This document shows, piece by piece, positions 7,887 to 17,397 of a DNA stretch of 64,000 bases. The notes beneath the pieces are model-generated. The model was not told the DNA's origin. It saw nothing but the letters and a program-made list of their open reading frames with translations, and did no database searches. Source of the stretch: CAVOHU01 sp963817885. Lineage in GTDB: Bacteria; Acidobacteriota; Vicinamibacteria; Vicinamibacterales; JAKQTR01. Positions within the stretch are counted from its first letter, which is position 1. Each line of letters begins with the position of its first letter. The position numbers and the translations under genes were made by a program. Location: positions 186,001 through 250,000 of the forward strand of contig CAWFQE010000004.1 of NCBI GenBank assembly GCA_963817885.1. The letters run 5' to 3'.

Positions 7887-10793
7887 CTATTTCTTGCCTG
7901 GCGCGACGATGGTCGGATCCAGGCCCTTCTTCACCTGCGGAACGCCTTCGGTCATCCAGAGCGGTGACGGCGCGCCCTTGAGGTAGTGGTCGAAGAACTG
8001 GCGCATCCGAACCTGGAAGTCCTTCTGGTTCTCTTTCTTCCCGAGGTGATGCGCTTCGTCGGGATAGGAGAGCAGGATGACCTGCTTGCCCAGGCGCCGC
8101 GCCGCGGCATAGAACTCGAGGCCCTGTCCCCAGTCGACCGATCCGTCGGCGGTGCCCTGCAGGATCATGAACGGCGTCTTGATCTTCGGCGCATTGTGCA
8201 CCGGCGACTGGCTCTCGTAGAGGAGGTGCGCGGACCACGGCGTGACGTTCGCACCCATCCGCACCTGCCCGACCTCGGTGATGCCCTGTTGAATATTGCC
8301 GCTCGATCGATACAGCGTGCCGTAGAAGCTCGTCAGATCGGTCGGAGGCGCGCCCGTCACGACAGCCGCGAAGATGTCGGTTTGCGTCACGATGAACGAC
8401 GACTGGTAGCCGCCCCAGCTGTGGCCCTGCAGGCCGATGTGCGCCGGGTCCGCGTAGCCCAGCTCGATCACCTTCCTGACGGCGCTGGTGACACAGTCGA
8501 GCGCCGACGATCCGGGCTTGCCGATCTCGTACCTGACGTCGGGCTGCAGCACGAGATAGCCGTTGCTCGCGTAGGTCGACATGTGAGGCCGATCGTCGTA
8601 GACCGGAAACGAGAAGTTGTGGTGCGTGTCGGACATCAACTCGTAGAAGTACACGAGCATCGGATACTTCTTGCCCGGCTCGTACCCGGCCGGCAACGTG
8701 AGCGTGGCCTGCAGGCGCTGGCCCTTGCTGTTCTTGTAGTCGACGAGCTTCTTCGATCCCCACGCGAACTGCTTGAACAGATCGGGCTCCGCGTCGGTCA
8801 CCTGCCGGGGCGCCGTGAAGCGCTTGTCCGCGACCCAGTAGTTCGGGTACTCGTTGAAGGTCTGCTCGGTGAAGATGACCCGGTCGGCATTCTTCGCGGC
8901 GATCGGCGCGCCGATGGACTTGTCAGCCCAGATGAGTGGCAAGGGCGACTGGCCCGGTGCGGCTTCCGAGTAACCTGACTTCTTGGTGTATTCGCCATAG
9001 GTCGAAAGCAGCACCGGCTTGCCGAGATCGATCGGCTCGGCCGGGGCGGCCCCGCCGCGCCCACCGCCGCCGCGCCCGCCGGCGCCGGCCCGGCCGAGCT
9101 GCGTGACGCGATACCGCACTTCCTGCTTCGCGCCCTCTCCCTTGGTGAGGTTCGTGATCGATCCACCCGCGAGCGGCAGCGCCCAGACGTCGTAGCGGTC
9201 GTAGAGCAACGCCGATTTGGCGTCCGACGTGAAGCCTGCCACGCCGTAGACGGGCTTCTCGTAGTCGTGGTCGTCTTCCGCGTTCACGAAGCTCCGGCCG
9301 CCGTCTATCACCGTCTTCTTCTCGGTCGCCATCTCGTACGAATAGACGTGGCCGCTCTTCAGATACAGGAACCACTTCCCGTCGGGCGACAGGCCCATCG
9401 TCCGCGACAGTCCCGGTTCGATGAGCGTGCGGGCCCCTGTCGTGAGGTTCACGCGGTAGAAATCGCCCCTGGTGGCGCCCCACTCGACCTGTCCCCGGTA
9501 CGGCGTGTCGAGCCGGCCAATGGCCCACTGCAGATCATCGGTGGGGGTGATCGTCTTCATCTCGTCGTCGGCAATCTGGCGGAGCGAGCCGGACGCCACA
9601 TCCAGGATGGCCGCCCTGGTCGCGCGCTTCTCCTGGTTCAGCTGGACGATCTGCACCGATTGCGGCTCGTCGTCTTTCCAGTGCCAGACATCGACATTGG
9701 CCTGCGGATCGGTCGACGCGGGTTTCTCGGCTTCCTGATCCTTCAGCCCGACGAGCACCCGCGAACCGTCCGTGCTCCATTTCGGCGCGGCGAACTCACT
9801 GATCACCATGCCCGAGGGAAACGACGAAGCCTTGGCAGGATCGAATGTCGTGGCCTGCATCTGAGGCGTGCCGACGTTTCTCCACAGCAGCAGCGCGTTG
9901 TCACGCTGGAGTTTGCCCTTCGCCTTGTCGCCGCGAAGTGCGGCGAGGTTCGCGCCCTCGGCGCTCCAAGCGAGCTGGTCGTAGTCGGCGTCCGCCGCGT
10001 CGAGCATCTTCTGGTCGCCGCCGGCGAGCGTCATCACGTACACGCCATTGCCCAGGCGCTGCTGGCCACGCACGGTGTAGGCCATCTGCTTGCCCGCGTC
10101 ATCGAAGGCGTACAGACCGACGTTACCCACGTATCGCTGGTTGCCCGAAGCCATGTGCCGCATCAGCAGGTCTGTGCCCGGCGCGTTGCTGTCAACAGGC
10201 ACTGATCCGCCGGCGGCGCCGCCCCGCCCCCCGCGACCTCCGGCGGCATCGGCGGCAGGCGTCGCGCCAGGAGCCTGGGGCCGCAGCAGCAGCCACTCGC
10301 CGTCGGGCGAGAAGGCGAAGCTGCCAACCGAAGGAAACGCCGACTTGGCGCCGGTCGTCAAATCGATCACTTCGAATGCCCGCGCCGGTGCCGGTTCGGC
10401 GCCTCCGGTCGCTCCCTGAGCCGGCGTCCCGCCCCCGCGTCCGCTCCCTCCTCGACCGCCGCGTCCGGTGGTTGCGGGCGGCGCGATGAAATACCCGACC
10501 CATCGCGCGTTCTCCGAGAAGGATGCGCCGGTTCCGCGCGGGACCTCGTAGACCTTGTCGCCGTCGAGCGCCTTTACGACCAGCGTGCCGTCGCCCTCGT
10601 TGGGCGTCAGCGTGTAGAGCATCCACTTGCCGTCGGCCGATATCACGGCGCCGGAGATGCGCTTGATCTTGGCGTAGTCATCAAGCGTGATGGGCCGCGG
10701 CGCTGCGGTCTGCGCGCGCATCAGCAGCGGCGTCAGCGTGAGGGCCAGGACGGCGACGAACAGGAGACGACGGGGACGGCTGGACGAGATCAT
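7887..10793 (-). CDS. S9 family serine peptidase (prolyl-oligopeptidase/DPP IV-like), secreted
   Basis: A 968-residue exported peptidase. The start ATG at 10793 has GGAG 7 bases upstream and a signal peptide ending near LLMRAQ. Residues ~40-640 form the beta-propeller; the C-terminal ~300 residues are the alpha/beta hydrolase domain with nucleophile motif GHSWGG (about residue 790), acidic motif GTADGSVDWG (about 883) and histidine motif DEAHHLGKKEN (about 914). Two Gly-Arg-rich low-complexity inserts (for example TTGRGGRGGSGRGGG near residue 103) interrupt the propeller, a habit I know from Acidobacterial S9 peptidases. It would cleave oligopeptides in the periplasm. The gene is not obviously in an operon. 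Confidence 0.93.
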   Translation of the reverse strand: MISSSRPRRLLFVAVLALTLTPLLMRAQTAAPRPITLDDYAKIKRISGAVISADGKWMLYTLTPNEGDGTLVVKALDGDKVYEVPRGTGASFSENARWVGYFIAPPATTGRGGRGGSGRGGGTPAQGATGGAEPAPARAFEVIDLTTGAKSAFPSVGSFAFSPDGEWLLLRPQAPGATPAADAAGGRGGRGGAAGGSVPVDSNAPGTDLLMRHMASGNQRYVGNVGLYAFDDAGKQMAYTVRGQQRLGNGVYVMTLAGGDQKMLDAADADYDQLAWSAEGANLAALRGDKAKGKLQRDNALLLWRNVGTPQMQATTFDPAKASSFPSGMVISEFAAPKWSTDGSRVLVGLKDQEAEKPASTDPQANVDVWHWKDDEPQSVQIVQLNQEKRATRAAILDVASGSLRQIADDEMKTITPTDDLQWAIGRLDTPYRGQVEWGATRGDFYRVNLTTGARTLIEPGLSRTMGLSPDGKWFLYLKSGHVYSYEMATEKKTVIDGGRSFVNAEDDHDYEKPVYGVAGFTSDAKSALLYDRYDVWALPLAGGSITNLTKGEGAKQEVRYRVTQLGRAGAGGRGGGGRGGAAPAEPIDLGKPVLLSTYGEYTKKSGYSEAAPGQSPLPLIWADKSIGAPIAAKNADRVIFTEQTFNEYPNYWVADKRFTAPRQVTDAEPDLFKQFAWGSKKLVDYKNSKGQRLQATLTLPAGYEPGKKYPMLVYFYELMSDTHHNFSFPVYDDRPHMSTYASNGYLVLQPDVRYEIGKPGSSALDCVTSAVRKVIELGYADPAHIGLQGHSWGGYQSSFIVTQTDIFAAVVTGAPPTDLTSFYGTLYRSSGNIQQGITEVGQVRMGANVTPWSAHLLYESQSPVHNAPKIKTPFMILQGTADGSVDWGQGLEFYAAARRLGKQVILLSYPDEAHHLGKKENQKDFQVRMRQFFDHYLKGAPSPLWMTEGVPQVKKGLDPTIVAPGKK

Positions 10794-10834
10794 CGGTATG
10801 CTCCCACAGGGCTCGGGCCGGGGCGAACGAGCGG

Positions 10835-10864
10835 GACTGAAGGTCCTGCGCCGGACCTTCAGTC
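10835..10864 (-). terminator. Strong stem-loop between the ABC-2 exporter genes and the S9 peptidase gene
   Basis: A perfect 12-bp inverted repeat (GACTGAAGGTCC / GGACCTTCAGTC) with a 6-base loop, 42 bases upstream of the peptidase start and 83 bases beyond the end of the permease gene. There is no clear U-tract, so it may be a factor-assisted terminator for the ABC operon or a leader hairpin of the peptidase mRNA. Confidence 0.55.
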
Positions 10865-10946
10865 GAACCGGCGAAGGATAGCACGGCGGGAAAGTTGTTC
10901 CAGGCGGAAATCGGGAGGAAGTTGGCGATTCAGGCCTTGGGCGGCG

Positions 10947-12251
10947 TCAGACCGACTCCCACCGGCGCGCCAGGGAACGCGCGATGATCAGGAAGGCCGC
11001 GGTGAGCGAGGTCAGCACCAGGACCTGGGGCCACAGGCTGCTAATCGGCTGCTCGTACCAGAACACCTTCTGGAAGCCGTCGAGCGCCCAGGCATTGAAT
11101 GTCACCAGGCCGATCTTCTGCATGAAGTCCGACATGAGAAATCGAGGGAACATGCTTCCGCCCACGGCCGACATCACGAGAATGAGGATCGTCGAGATTC
11201 CCGCAAGCTGCTGGCGCGTTCGTGAGGCGGTCGCAAGCACCAGGCCGAACCCGGCCGCCGCCGACGCCGTGGGGATCGTCATCAACGCGAACCCGCCGAA
11301 ATGTTTCAGGAGCTCGACCTTGAAGACGAGCGCGCCCCAGACGAACATCACCAGGAGCTGGGCCATTCCCATGAGCGCGATGAAGATCCACTTCCCGAGA
11401 AGCAGTCCTCCCATGCCGACAGACGATGTGAGCAGGCGCTCGAGGGTGCCGCTCTCCTCTTCGTCCAGGAGCGTGCCGCTCGCGCCGGACATCGAGAACA
11501 GCAGGAACATCACACCGGTGCCCGCCGCGTAGAAGGCGATGAGCCCGCTCGATTTCTTCTCCCCGATGAGATCGACCGTGTTCACGCGGACCAGCCCGAC
11601 CGATTCTGCTGTGGAACCCGCGCGCCCTCCTCCAGACGCGCTGCCTTCTTTTCCCGTTGGGGCGCCTGCCTGGCTTCCCCCGGCCCTTTCGCGAAGCCTC
11701 GGAAGGAATTGCCCGACCGCCTGCTCCTGCTGCGCCGTGAACGCTCCGCCGTACTTGGAGAACATTTCGAGCCCGCGCCTCGCAATCAGGTCGGGCGCGC
11801 TCGTCATCGCGGCCTTTTGAAGCAGGCCGAAGACGAGCTGCGGCGCGACGGGATCGGACTTGTCCGCCAGGAGATCGATCGGCTTGGCGTCGCCTCCGAA
11901 CGCGCCGAAGGTCTCGCCAAATCCAGGAGGCACGACAATCGCGACCGGGAACTCTCCGCCCTTGACGAGCGACTCGGCCGAGGCGCGATCGAGCAGCGTT
12001 CCGCTCGCGCTGGTGGTTGTGACGCGCAGCCCCGGGTCTTTCATGAGCTCGGCGACGAACCGCGTGCTCGCCTCGCTGTGATCCTGGTCCACCAGGGCCA
12101 CCTTCACTCGCGAGGTGCCGCTTCCGCCCTGGCTCCCAAAGACTCCGGCGAAGATCGAGAAAAAGGCGATGGGCAGGACGAAGGTCAGCAGGAGCGCGAC
12201 GCGATCGCGCTTGAGGTTCAGGTAACTGATCCGGAGAACCGTGCGAATCAT
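10947..12251 (-). CDS. ABC-2 type transporter permease
   Basis: A 434-residue membrane subunit of an ABC-2 exporter. It has an N-terminal helix (VALLLTFVLPIAFFSIFAGV), a ~180-residue external domain, and five C-terminal helices from about residue 230 including IAFYAAGTGVMFLLFSM, IPTASAAAGFGLVLA and VLVLTSLTAAFLII. The external domain carries a Gly/Ala/Ser-rich patch (GKEGSASGGGRAG). The topology fits the YhiH/DrrB/NodJ-type ABC-2 family, used for drugs, polysaccharide or lipid. Its start overlaps the stop of the ATPase gene by four bases (ATGA at 12248-12251), so the two subunits are coupled. Confidence 0.9.
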   Translation of the reverse strand: MIRTVLRISYLNLKRDRVALLLTFVLPIAFFSIFAGVFGSQGGSGTSRVKVALVDQDHSEASTRFVAELMKDPGLRVTTTSASGTLLDRASAESLVKGGEFPVAIVVPPGFGETFGAFGGDAKPIDLLADKSDPVAPQLVFGLLQKAAMTSAPDLIARRGLEMFSKYGGAFTAQQEQAVGQFLPRLRERAGGSQAGAPTGKEGSASGGGRAGSTAESVGLVRVNTVDLIGEKKSSGLIAFYAAGTGVMFLLFSMSGASGTLLDEEESGTLERLLTSSVGMGGLLLGKWIFIALMGMAQLLVMFVWGALVFKVELLKHFGGFALMTIPTASAAAGFGLVLATASRTRQQLAGISTILILVMSAVGGSMFPRFLMSDFMQKIGLVTFNAWALDGFQKVFWYEQPISSLWPQVLVLTSLTAAFLIIARSLARRWESV

Positions 12252-13231
12252 TCCCGCAGCTCCCGTCCGGTGATGTGGATGAACACCTCGTGAAGGCTCG
12301 GCGCGGAGACGTTGATGTCATCGACCCGGCACCCGGCGCTGGCCAGGCGCGTCAATAGAGCCGGCAGCTCGGCCGCGACGTTCTCGACGCGCAGGCGCAG
12401 CACAGATCCAGTCGTCCCGGCGGCGGAGGACGCGCTTTCAGCCGCACCCGTCACGTCGAACGGCGCGGGCCGGTCCAGTGTCAACGTGACCTGCCGATGA
12501 CGCCCAACGGTCTCGGCCACCAATTCGTCGAGCGTTCCGGCGGCGACGACCTTTCCGTGGTCGATGATGACAATGCGATCGCAGATCTGCGGCACCTCGT
12601 CGAGCTGGTGCGTCGTCAGAAGAAGCGAGGCTCCATTTCCGCGCAACTCGGCGAGCATCTCGATGATCCGCTGGCGGCTCTGAGGATCCACTCCAACCGT
12701 CGGCTCGTCCAGCAGCACCAGGTCCGGCCTGTGAAGCACGCCGCACGCGATATTCAGACGCCGCCTCATGCCTCCCGAGAACGCCTTGGTAGGCTCCTTC
12801 GCCCGGTCCGCCAGGCCCGTGAACTCGAGCGCCCACCTGGTCCGTTCCCGGAGGACGCCGCCCGAGAGCCCCTGCAGGCTCCCGAAGATCTCGAGATTTT
12901 CGACCGCCGTGAGCCGCGGATAGAGCGCGAGTTCCTGCGGCACCACCCCCACGCGCTTCCGGGCCAGGCGGGCCGCTTCACCTGCGGATCCGCCTGTTCC
13001 CGGACCCGCCACCGCGCCGAATATGCGAATCTCTCCCTCATCGAGGCGCACGCGCCCGGCGATCGCCCGTATCAGCGTCGTCTTTCCCGCGCCGTTTGGG
13101 CCGAGCAGGGCGAGCCACTCACCCCGCTCGAGCTCGATTCCCGCGTGGTCGAGTGCGATCGCCGAGCCGAACCGCTTGCTGGCCCCGGTCACTCTCAGTG
13201 CCGACGTGGAGGACGCAATTGTTGCTGACAT
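12248..13231 (-). CDS. ABC-2 exporter ATP-binding subunit
   Basis: A 327-residue ATPase that powers the downstream permease. Walker A is GPNGAGKTT (residue ~44), Q-loop VVPQELALYPRLTAVENLEIFG, signature FSGGMRRRLNIA, Walker B LVLLDEPTVGVDPQSR, and H-loop LLTTHQLDE. After the core domain, about 80 C-terminal residues include a ferredoxin-like tail (AELPALLTRLASAGCRVDDI, then PSLHEVFIHITGRELRE) typical of DrrA/CcmA-type subunits. A GGAGGAG ribosome site precedes ATG 13231. Confidence 0.93.
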   Translation of the reverse strand: MSATIASSTSALRVTGASKRFGSAIALDHAGIELERGEWLALLGPNGAGKTTLIRAIAGRVRLDEGEIRIFGAVAGPGTGGSAGEAARLARKRVGVVPQELALYPRLTAVENLEIFGSLQGLSGGVLRERTRWALEFTGLADRAKEPTKAFSGGMRRRLNIACGVLHRPDLVLLDEPTVGVDPQSRQRIIEMLAELRGNGASLLLTTHQLDEVPQICDRIVIIDHGKVVAAGTLDELVAETVGRHRQVTLTLDRPAPFDVTGAAESASSAAGTTGSVLRLRVENVAAELPALLTRLASAGCRVDDINVSAPSLHEVFIHITGRELRE

Positions 13232-13346
13232 GGCCCAGACTCCTCCGGGAAGTTTACCCGGAGGAGGGCATCGGCCGTGAAGACACAGTTGCAGCTGTGG
13301 ATCTGGCTGGCGCGATCGCGTGATCGGAGAGACCGGCTGATGCGAG

Positions 13347-14150
13347 CTACGGCCTCTTGATGGGCACGCGAACGTCGATCGGCTGCTCGAGTGGAAGTGA
13401 AAGCCGTGTGCCGCGCGCCAGCCGGATTTCCGGACCGTGCGAGGTCAGTACCACGGCGGTGCCGGCGCCGGCGCCAATGACCGATCCAATCAGGGCACCC
13501 TTCCCGCCGCCCAGCAATGCGCCCAGGATCGCGCCGCCGGCCGCCGGGACCGCTATCTTGGCGGCGTTATTGTTCTTCTTCGCCGGCGCCATCAGATCGA
13601 CCCGTGCCGCGACGGGGTACTGTTCGTCGCTCGCCGCAATCGACGCGGTGCTGAACTGCAGCGTCACACTGGCCTGGCCCCGTGTTTGTCCCGCGGACCT
13701 GACCGCCGCGACCTCTCCGCTGATGTCCGTGCCCGCGGGAAGGACTTCCGTGCCGTCGATGACGACGGCGTCGGTGAGCGTGGCGTCGACCGGTTCTCCG
13801 GGGCGACTGAGGTCCGAGCCGACTGAGGTCGCCAACCTGACGGCGAGTCTCGTGCCTTCCGGAATGGTGAACTCGCGGAACTTCGCTAAAGACGGAAGGG
13901 CTGACGGCCCTCCGTCCCCTATCTGAATGTCGGCGATCTGATCACGTGGCACCGTGCGGGTGGCGGGTCCCACCTGGATGTTTACGGTCTTGTCGTCACG
14001 CGCGGTGAGCGTGCCCTGCAGCACGCCGCCGTCCTGTCGCGTAACTTCTACCTTCGCGCCGACCGGAACCTTCTCGACATCGGCACGCCTGGCACAGCCG
14101 AATCCGACAATCGCGGCCGAGAGCGCGATGCTCAGCAAGATGTTCTTCAT
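13347..14150 (-). CDS. Glycine-zipper lipoprotein
   Basis: I start this at ATG 14150, which has an AGAGG site; the frame is open further upstream but that part does not look coding. The 267-residue product begins with a lipoprotein signal (LSIALSAAIVGFGC, lipobox ending at Cys). Residues ~27-85 look like a small beta domain (KVEVTRQDGGVLQGTLTARD) of the kind that relates a coefficient to a response. The C-terminal part holds a glycine zipper (GGAILGALLGGGKGALIGSV, then GAGAGTAVV), which usually inserts into or packs against the outer membrane. It is convergent with nothing and lies 115 bases from the ABC ATPase start, possibly upstream on the same transcript. Confidence 0.8.
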   Translation of the reverse strand: MKNILLSIALSAAIVGFGCARRADVEKVPVGAKVEVTRQDGGVLQGTLTARDDKTVNIQVGPATRTVPRDQIADIQIGDGGPSALPSLAKFREFTIPEGTRLAVRLATSVGSDLSRPGEPVDATLTDAVVIDGTEVLPAGTDISGEVAAVRSAGQTRGQASVTLQFSTASIAASDEQYPVAARVDLMAPAKKNNNAAKIAVPAAGGAILGALLGGGKGALIGSVIGAGAGTAVVLTSHGPEIRLARGTRLSLPLEQPIDVRVPIKRP

Positions 14151-14300
14151 GATTGGCCTCTGTGGCTTCTTGACGCTAATGGAATTCAAAGCAAAGTGCG
14201 TACCCGCGTCCAGACGGCCCCGGATTGGCCGAAAATGTCGGCAGATTGTCCTTGCTGCCAGTTTCACGTATTCCTACCATATCAGTAAGAGGATATGGGC

Positions 14301-15308
14301 ATGACGCTGACCACGACGCCCCGGCAGATCGTCTTCCTCGCCGCGCCGCAATCGCAGATCGTAGATGTGGCCGGTCCCTTTCAGGTGTTCGTACGGGCCG
14401 CCGAACTCTTCGTGCGCGACCACCCGGGCGCCGCAAGCCCGTACGAGGTCGTCCTGGCGAGCACGGCCGCGAGCAGGAACATCCGGACCAACTGCGGGTT
14501 GACGCTCCAGGCCAACCTGAACTATCGCGACGTCCCGGATCCGATCGACACGTTTCTCGTGGCGGGAGGATACGGGCTCGACGCGGCGGCCAGAGACCAG
14601 GACCTTCTGGGATGGCTGCGCTCGAAGGCTGCGAAGGCCAGGCGGTTCGGCTCGATCTGCACCGGCGCCTTCCTGCTCGCATCGGCCGGACTGCTAGGCG
14701 AGAGGCGGGTCACGACGCACTGGAAGTGGGCGGACGAGCTGGCCCGCCGCTGCCCGGAGGCCATCATCGACGCCGACCCGATCTTCCTTCGGGACGGGAA
14801 ACTCTACACGTCGGCAGGAATCACGGCCGGAATGGACCTGGCGTTGGCCCTGGTGGAGGAGGATATCGGGCCACAGCTGGCGGTTCGAGTGGCTCGCGAG
14901 ATGGTGCTGTACCTGAAGCGGCCGGGAAGCCAGTCGCAGTTCAGCGCGGCCCTGTCGCTTCAGGCCTCCGATCGCCAGCCGATCAGCGATCTTCAGGCGT
15001 GGATTCTCGACCACCTCGCCGACGACCTGTCTGTCGATCGGCTGGCGGCCAGGTGCGCGATGAGCCCCAGGAATTTCGCCCGCCTCTTCGTGAAACAGAC
15101 GGGTCTCACCCCGGCAAGATTCGTCGAGCGGGGCCGGATCGAAGCCGTCCGCCGAAGGCTGGAAGAAAGCGACCGGGGACTCGACCAGATTGCCGCCGAG
15201 TGCGGCTTTGGCAGCGCGGACGCCTTGCGCCGGTCGTTCGCCCGGAGCCTGCACGTCTCGCCACGCGACTACAAGGCACGGTTCTCTCGCACAGCTGGAG
15301 CGGCGTGA
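14301..15308 (+). CDS. GlxA-type transcriptional regulator (DJ-1/PfpI domain plus AraC HTH)
   Basis: About 335 residues. ATG 14301 is chosen over ATG 14295 because the GAGG site is 8 bases from the former and almost touching the latter. Residues ~8-190 form a class I glutamine-amidotransferase/DJ-1-like domain with the nucleophile-elbow sequence GSICTGAFLLASAGLL. Residues ~225-330 form the double helix-turn-helix AraC domain (LSVDRLAARCAMSPRNFARL, then LDQIAAECGFGSADALRRSF). Members sense small molecules and activate nearby genes. It is followed by the DinB gene, which may be a target or simple neighbour. Confidence 0.92.
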   Translation: MTLTTTPRQIVFLAAPQSQIVDVAGPFQVFVRAAELFVRDHPGAASPYEVVLASTAASRNIRTNCGLTLQANLNYRDVPDPIDTFLVAGGYGLDAAARDQDLLGWLRSKAAKARRFGSICTGAFLLASAGLLGERRVTTHWKWADELARRCPEAIIDADPIFLRDGKLYTSAGITAGMDLALALVEEDIGPQLAVRVAREMVLYLKRPGSQSQFSAALSLQASDRQPISDLQAWILDHLADDLSVDRLAARCAMSPRNFARLFVKQTGLTPARFVERGRIEAVRRRLEESDRGLDQIAAECGFGSADALRRSFARSLHVSPRDYKARFSRTAGAA

Positions 15309-15377
15309 CGCCGGAGGCCCCCGACAGGCCGCGCCGCATGGTGTCCATCAACGACTGCGACTCTCAGCGGAGGTTGT

Positions 15378-15899
15378 ATGAAGCCCCTCGCCTTGTTCAC
15401 CCTGGCCGCTCTTGCTGCCATCTCGAGTCACGTTCCAGCCGCATCCGGCGCAGCCCCAAGCGCCGCCGCCGTCGAATACGAGCAGCATTTCGACGCGCTC
15501 AGCAAGCTGTCCATCGAGGTGGCCGAAGCGATGCCGCCCGAACAGTACGCATTCCGCCCGGACCCTCCCTCGATGACCTTCGGCGAGCTGATGGTGCACA
15601 TCGCGCAGGCGAACTTCGCCTTCTGCTATGGACTGAGGGACTCGAATCCGCCCGCGCCGCCTTCGGTTACCGGCAAGGACCCGATCGTCGGTTACCTGAC
15701 GGAGTCGTTCGCGTATTGCGCGGCGGTGATCCCCGCCCTGACCGACCAGCAGCTCAACACGCCGCACCCGTCACCTGATGGCCGCCTCCTCGGAAGAGAG
15801 ATCCTGCTCGCGTTCTACATCCATGTGGCGCACCACCGCGGACAGGCCGAGATCTATCTTCGCGACAAGGGCATCACGCCTCCGCGGTACATCATCTGA
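15378..15899 (+). CDS. DinB-family protein with signal peptide
   Basis: A 173-residue protein starting after a GGAGG site. Residues 1-24 are a signal peptide (LALFTLAALAAISSHVPAAS). The remainder is a DinB four-helix bundle: YEQHFDALSKLSIEVAEAMP, FGELMVHIAQANF, and the C-terminal VAHHRGQAEIYLRDKG, with three metal-ligand histidines (in VHIAQ, and in AHHRGQ). DinB-superfamily members are metal-dependent thiol transferases or of unknown activity. Export is less usual for the family but common in Acidobacteria. It converges with the histidine kinase gene 37 bases away. Confidence 0.88.
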   Translation: MKPLALFTLAALAAISSHVPAASGAAPSAAAVEYEQHFDALSKLSIEVAEAMPPEQYAFRPDPPSMTFGELMVHIAQANFAFCYGLRDSNPPAPPSVTGKDPIVGYLTESFAYCAAVIPALTDQQLNTPHPSPDGRLLGREILLAFYIHVAHHRGQAEIYLRDKGITPPRYII

Positions 15900-15936
15900 G
15901 CGGACACGCCGCGCCGCGCAGGATGACGTGGTCGAT

Positions 15937-17397
15937 TCAGGTTCCGGGGTGCACGGCCGCGTCCGCCATCTGTCGGGCCGGGGGCTCGTCGTCTGCCGGC
16001 ACTGTCAGCGTGATGCTGGTTCCCAGGCCAGGGCCCGTCGCAATCTCCATCCCGCCGCCGATGTGCGCGAGCCGCTGCTGGATGCTGAACAGGCCGAAGC
16101 TGGTCTCGTCCGAGCCGCGCTTCTTCAGCAGATCGGGATCGAACCCTTTTCCCTCGTCACGAACGCTCAGCTGGATGCGATCGTCGTGCGTTCGACGCAG
16201 CGTGACATGGGCCTCCGGGACAGACGCGTGCTTCACCGCGTTGAGGAGCAGTTCCCGTGCGCACTCGAAGAGCAGGAAGCGCCTCTCCTCGCTGGCCGGT
16301 TCGGCCCCCGTGTCGGCGTTCAATTTGACCACGAAGTGATTGTTCTCCAGCGTCCGTGAGGCCAGCCAGTTCAGGCCGCCGACCAGCCCGGTCTCGTGGA
16401 GCACGGGCGGGCACAATTCCACCGTCAGCGAGCGTGACGCATCCAGGGCTTCCGTCAGGATGCTTTCAACGGCCCGCGCCGTGACGGATCGCCGCGCGAT
16501 GTCGCCGTCGCGCTTGAGCCGCTCCACCTGGAGTCGCGCCGCGACCAGCAGTTGCTGGATGTGGTCGTGGAGGATTGCGGCCAGGCGCTTGCGTTCGCGC
16601 TGCTCGGTCATCGTCAGGTCGGATGCCAGCGCGCGGAGCTGATCGGCCTGCCGCTGTACTTCGACCGTGCGGTCGGCCACGCGGCGCTCCAGCGTCTCGT
16701 TCATCTCGCGCAGCGCTGTCTCCGCCCGCTTGTGCTCGCTGATGTCGTTGAACAGGATGGCGACCTGCCGGCGTGCCGGATCGCCGACGCGATACGCATA
16801 GACGTCGTACCAGCGGTTCAACGCCCTCGCCTCGTTCTCGAAGCGCCGCGGTTCTCCCGTCACGGCAATCTGGCCGTAGATCTCGAACCAGTGCGCCTCG
16901 TGCGCCGGGGCCAGCTCGCGCATCCGTTTCCCCTGCGCGTTACAGAGGCCCGTCTGCTTTTCGAACGCCCGATTGACCTCCAGGAAACGGTAGTCGACGG
17001 GCCGGCTCTCGGCGTCGAAGATCAATTCGACGATGCAGAATCCCTCGTCGATGGTATTGAACAGATTGCGATAGCGCTCGTCGCTCAGCCGCCGCGCTTC
17101 CTCGGCGCGTTCACGTTCGGCGACCTCGGCGCGAAGCGACTCGTTGGCTCGGGCCAGTTCCGCCGTGCGCTCTGCGACGCGGTCGTCGAGCTCGAGGGTC
17201 AGCTGCATCAGGTCCGAATTCGTTTTCAGCAGCTCCTCGTGAGCATCGCTCAGCTCGGCCGTGAGGTCGTCGACGCGTCGCTCCAGATCGACCGCCCGCG
17301 CCTGGGGCGGCAGGCGGATCTCGCCCAGTTGTTCGCGCAGCGCGCGAACCGTCTCCTGCGCCTCGGCGAGCTGCCGTTGTAGCTCCTCGGCTGTCAT
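15937..17397 (-). CDS. PAS-domain histidine kinase (HisKA_3/NarL-partner type)
   Basis: A 486-residue soluble sensor kinase. ATG 17397 overlaps the stop of the upstream phosphatase gene by four bases, so I use it although the frame is open further. Residues 1-105 are coiled coil, 106-222 a PAS domain (NLFNTIDEGFCIVEL, then FNDISEHKRAE), then a second coiled coil, then a HisKA_3 dimerisation segment with the phospho-accepting His in RLAAILHDHIQQLL (residue ~277). The HATPase domain shows the N box ARELLLNAVKHA (~380-391), G1 DEGKGFD and FGLFSIQQRL. No transmembrane segment. Last gene of the stressosome-type operon; no response regulator is adjacent, so its partner is unknown. Confidence 0.9.
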   Translation of the reverse strand: MTAEELQRQLAEAQETVRALREQLGEIRLPPQARAVDLERRVDDLTAELSDAHEELLKTNSDLMQLTLELDDRVAERTAELARANESLRAEVAERERAEEARRLSDERYRNLFNTIDEGFCIVELIFDAESRPVDYRFLEVNRAFEKQTGLCNAQGKRMRELAPAHEAHWFEIYGQIAVTGEPRRFENEARALNRWYDVYAYRVGDPARRQVAILFNDISEHKRAETALREMNETLERRVADRTVEVQRQADQLRALASDLTMTEQRERKRLAAILHDHIQQLLVAARLQVERLKRDGDIARRSVTARAVESILTEALDASRSLTVELCPPVLHETGLVGGLNWLASRTLENNHFVVKLNADTGAEPASEERRFLLFECARELLLNAVKHASVPEAHVTLRRTHDDRIQLSVRDEGKGFDPDLLKKRGSDETSFGLFSIQQRLAHIGGGMEIATGPGLGTSITLTVPADDEPPARQMADAAVHPGT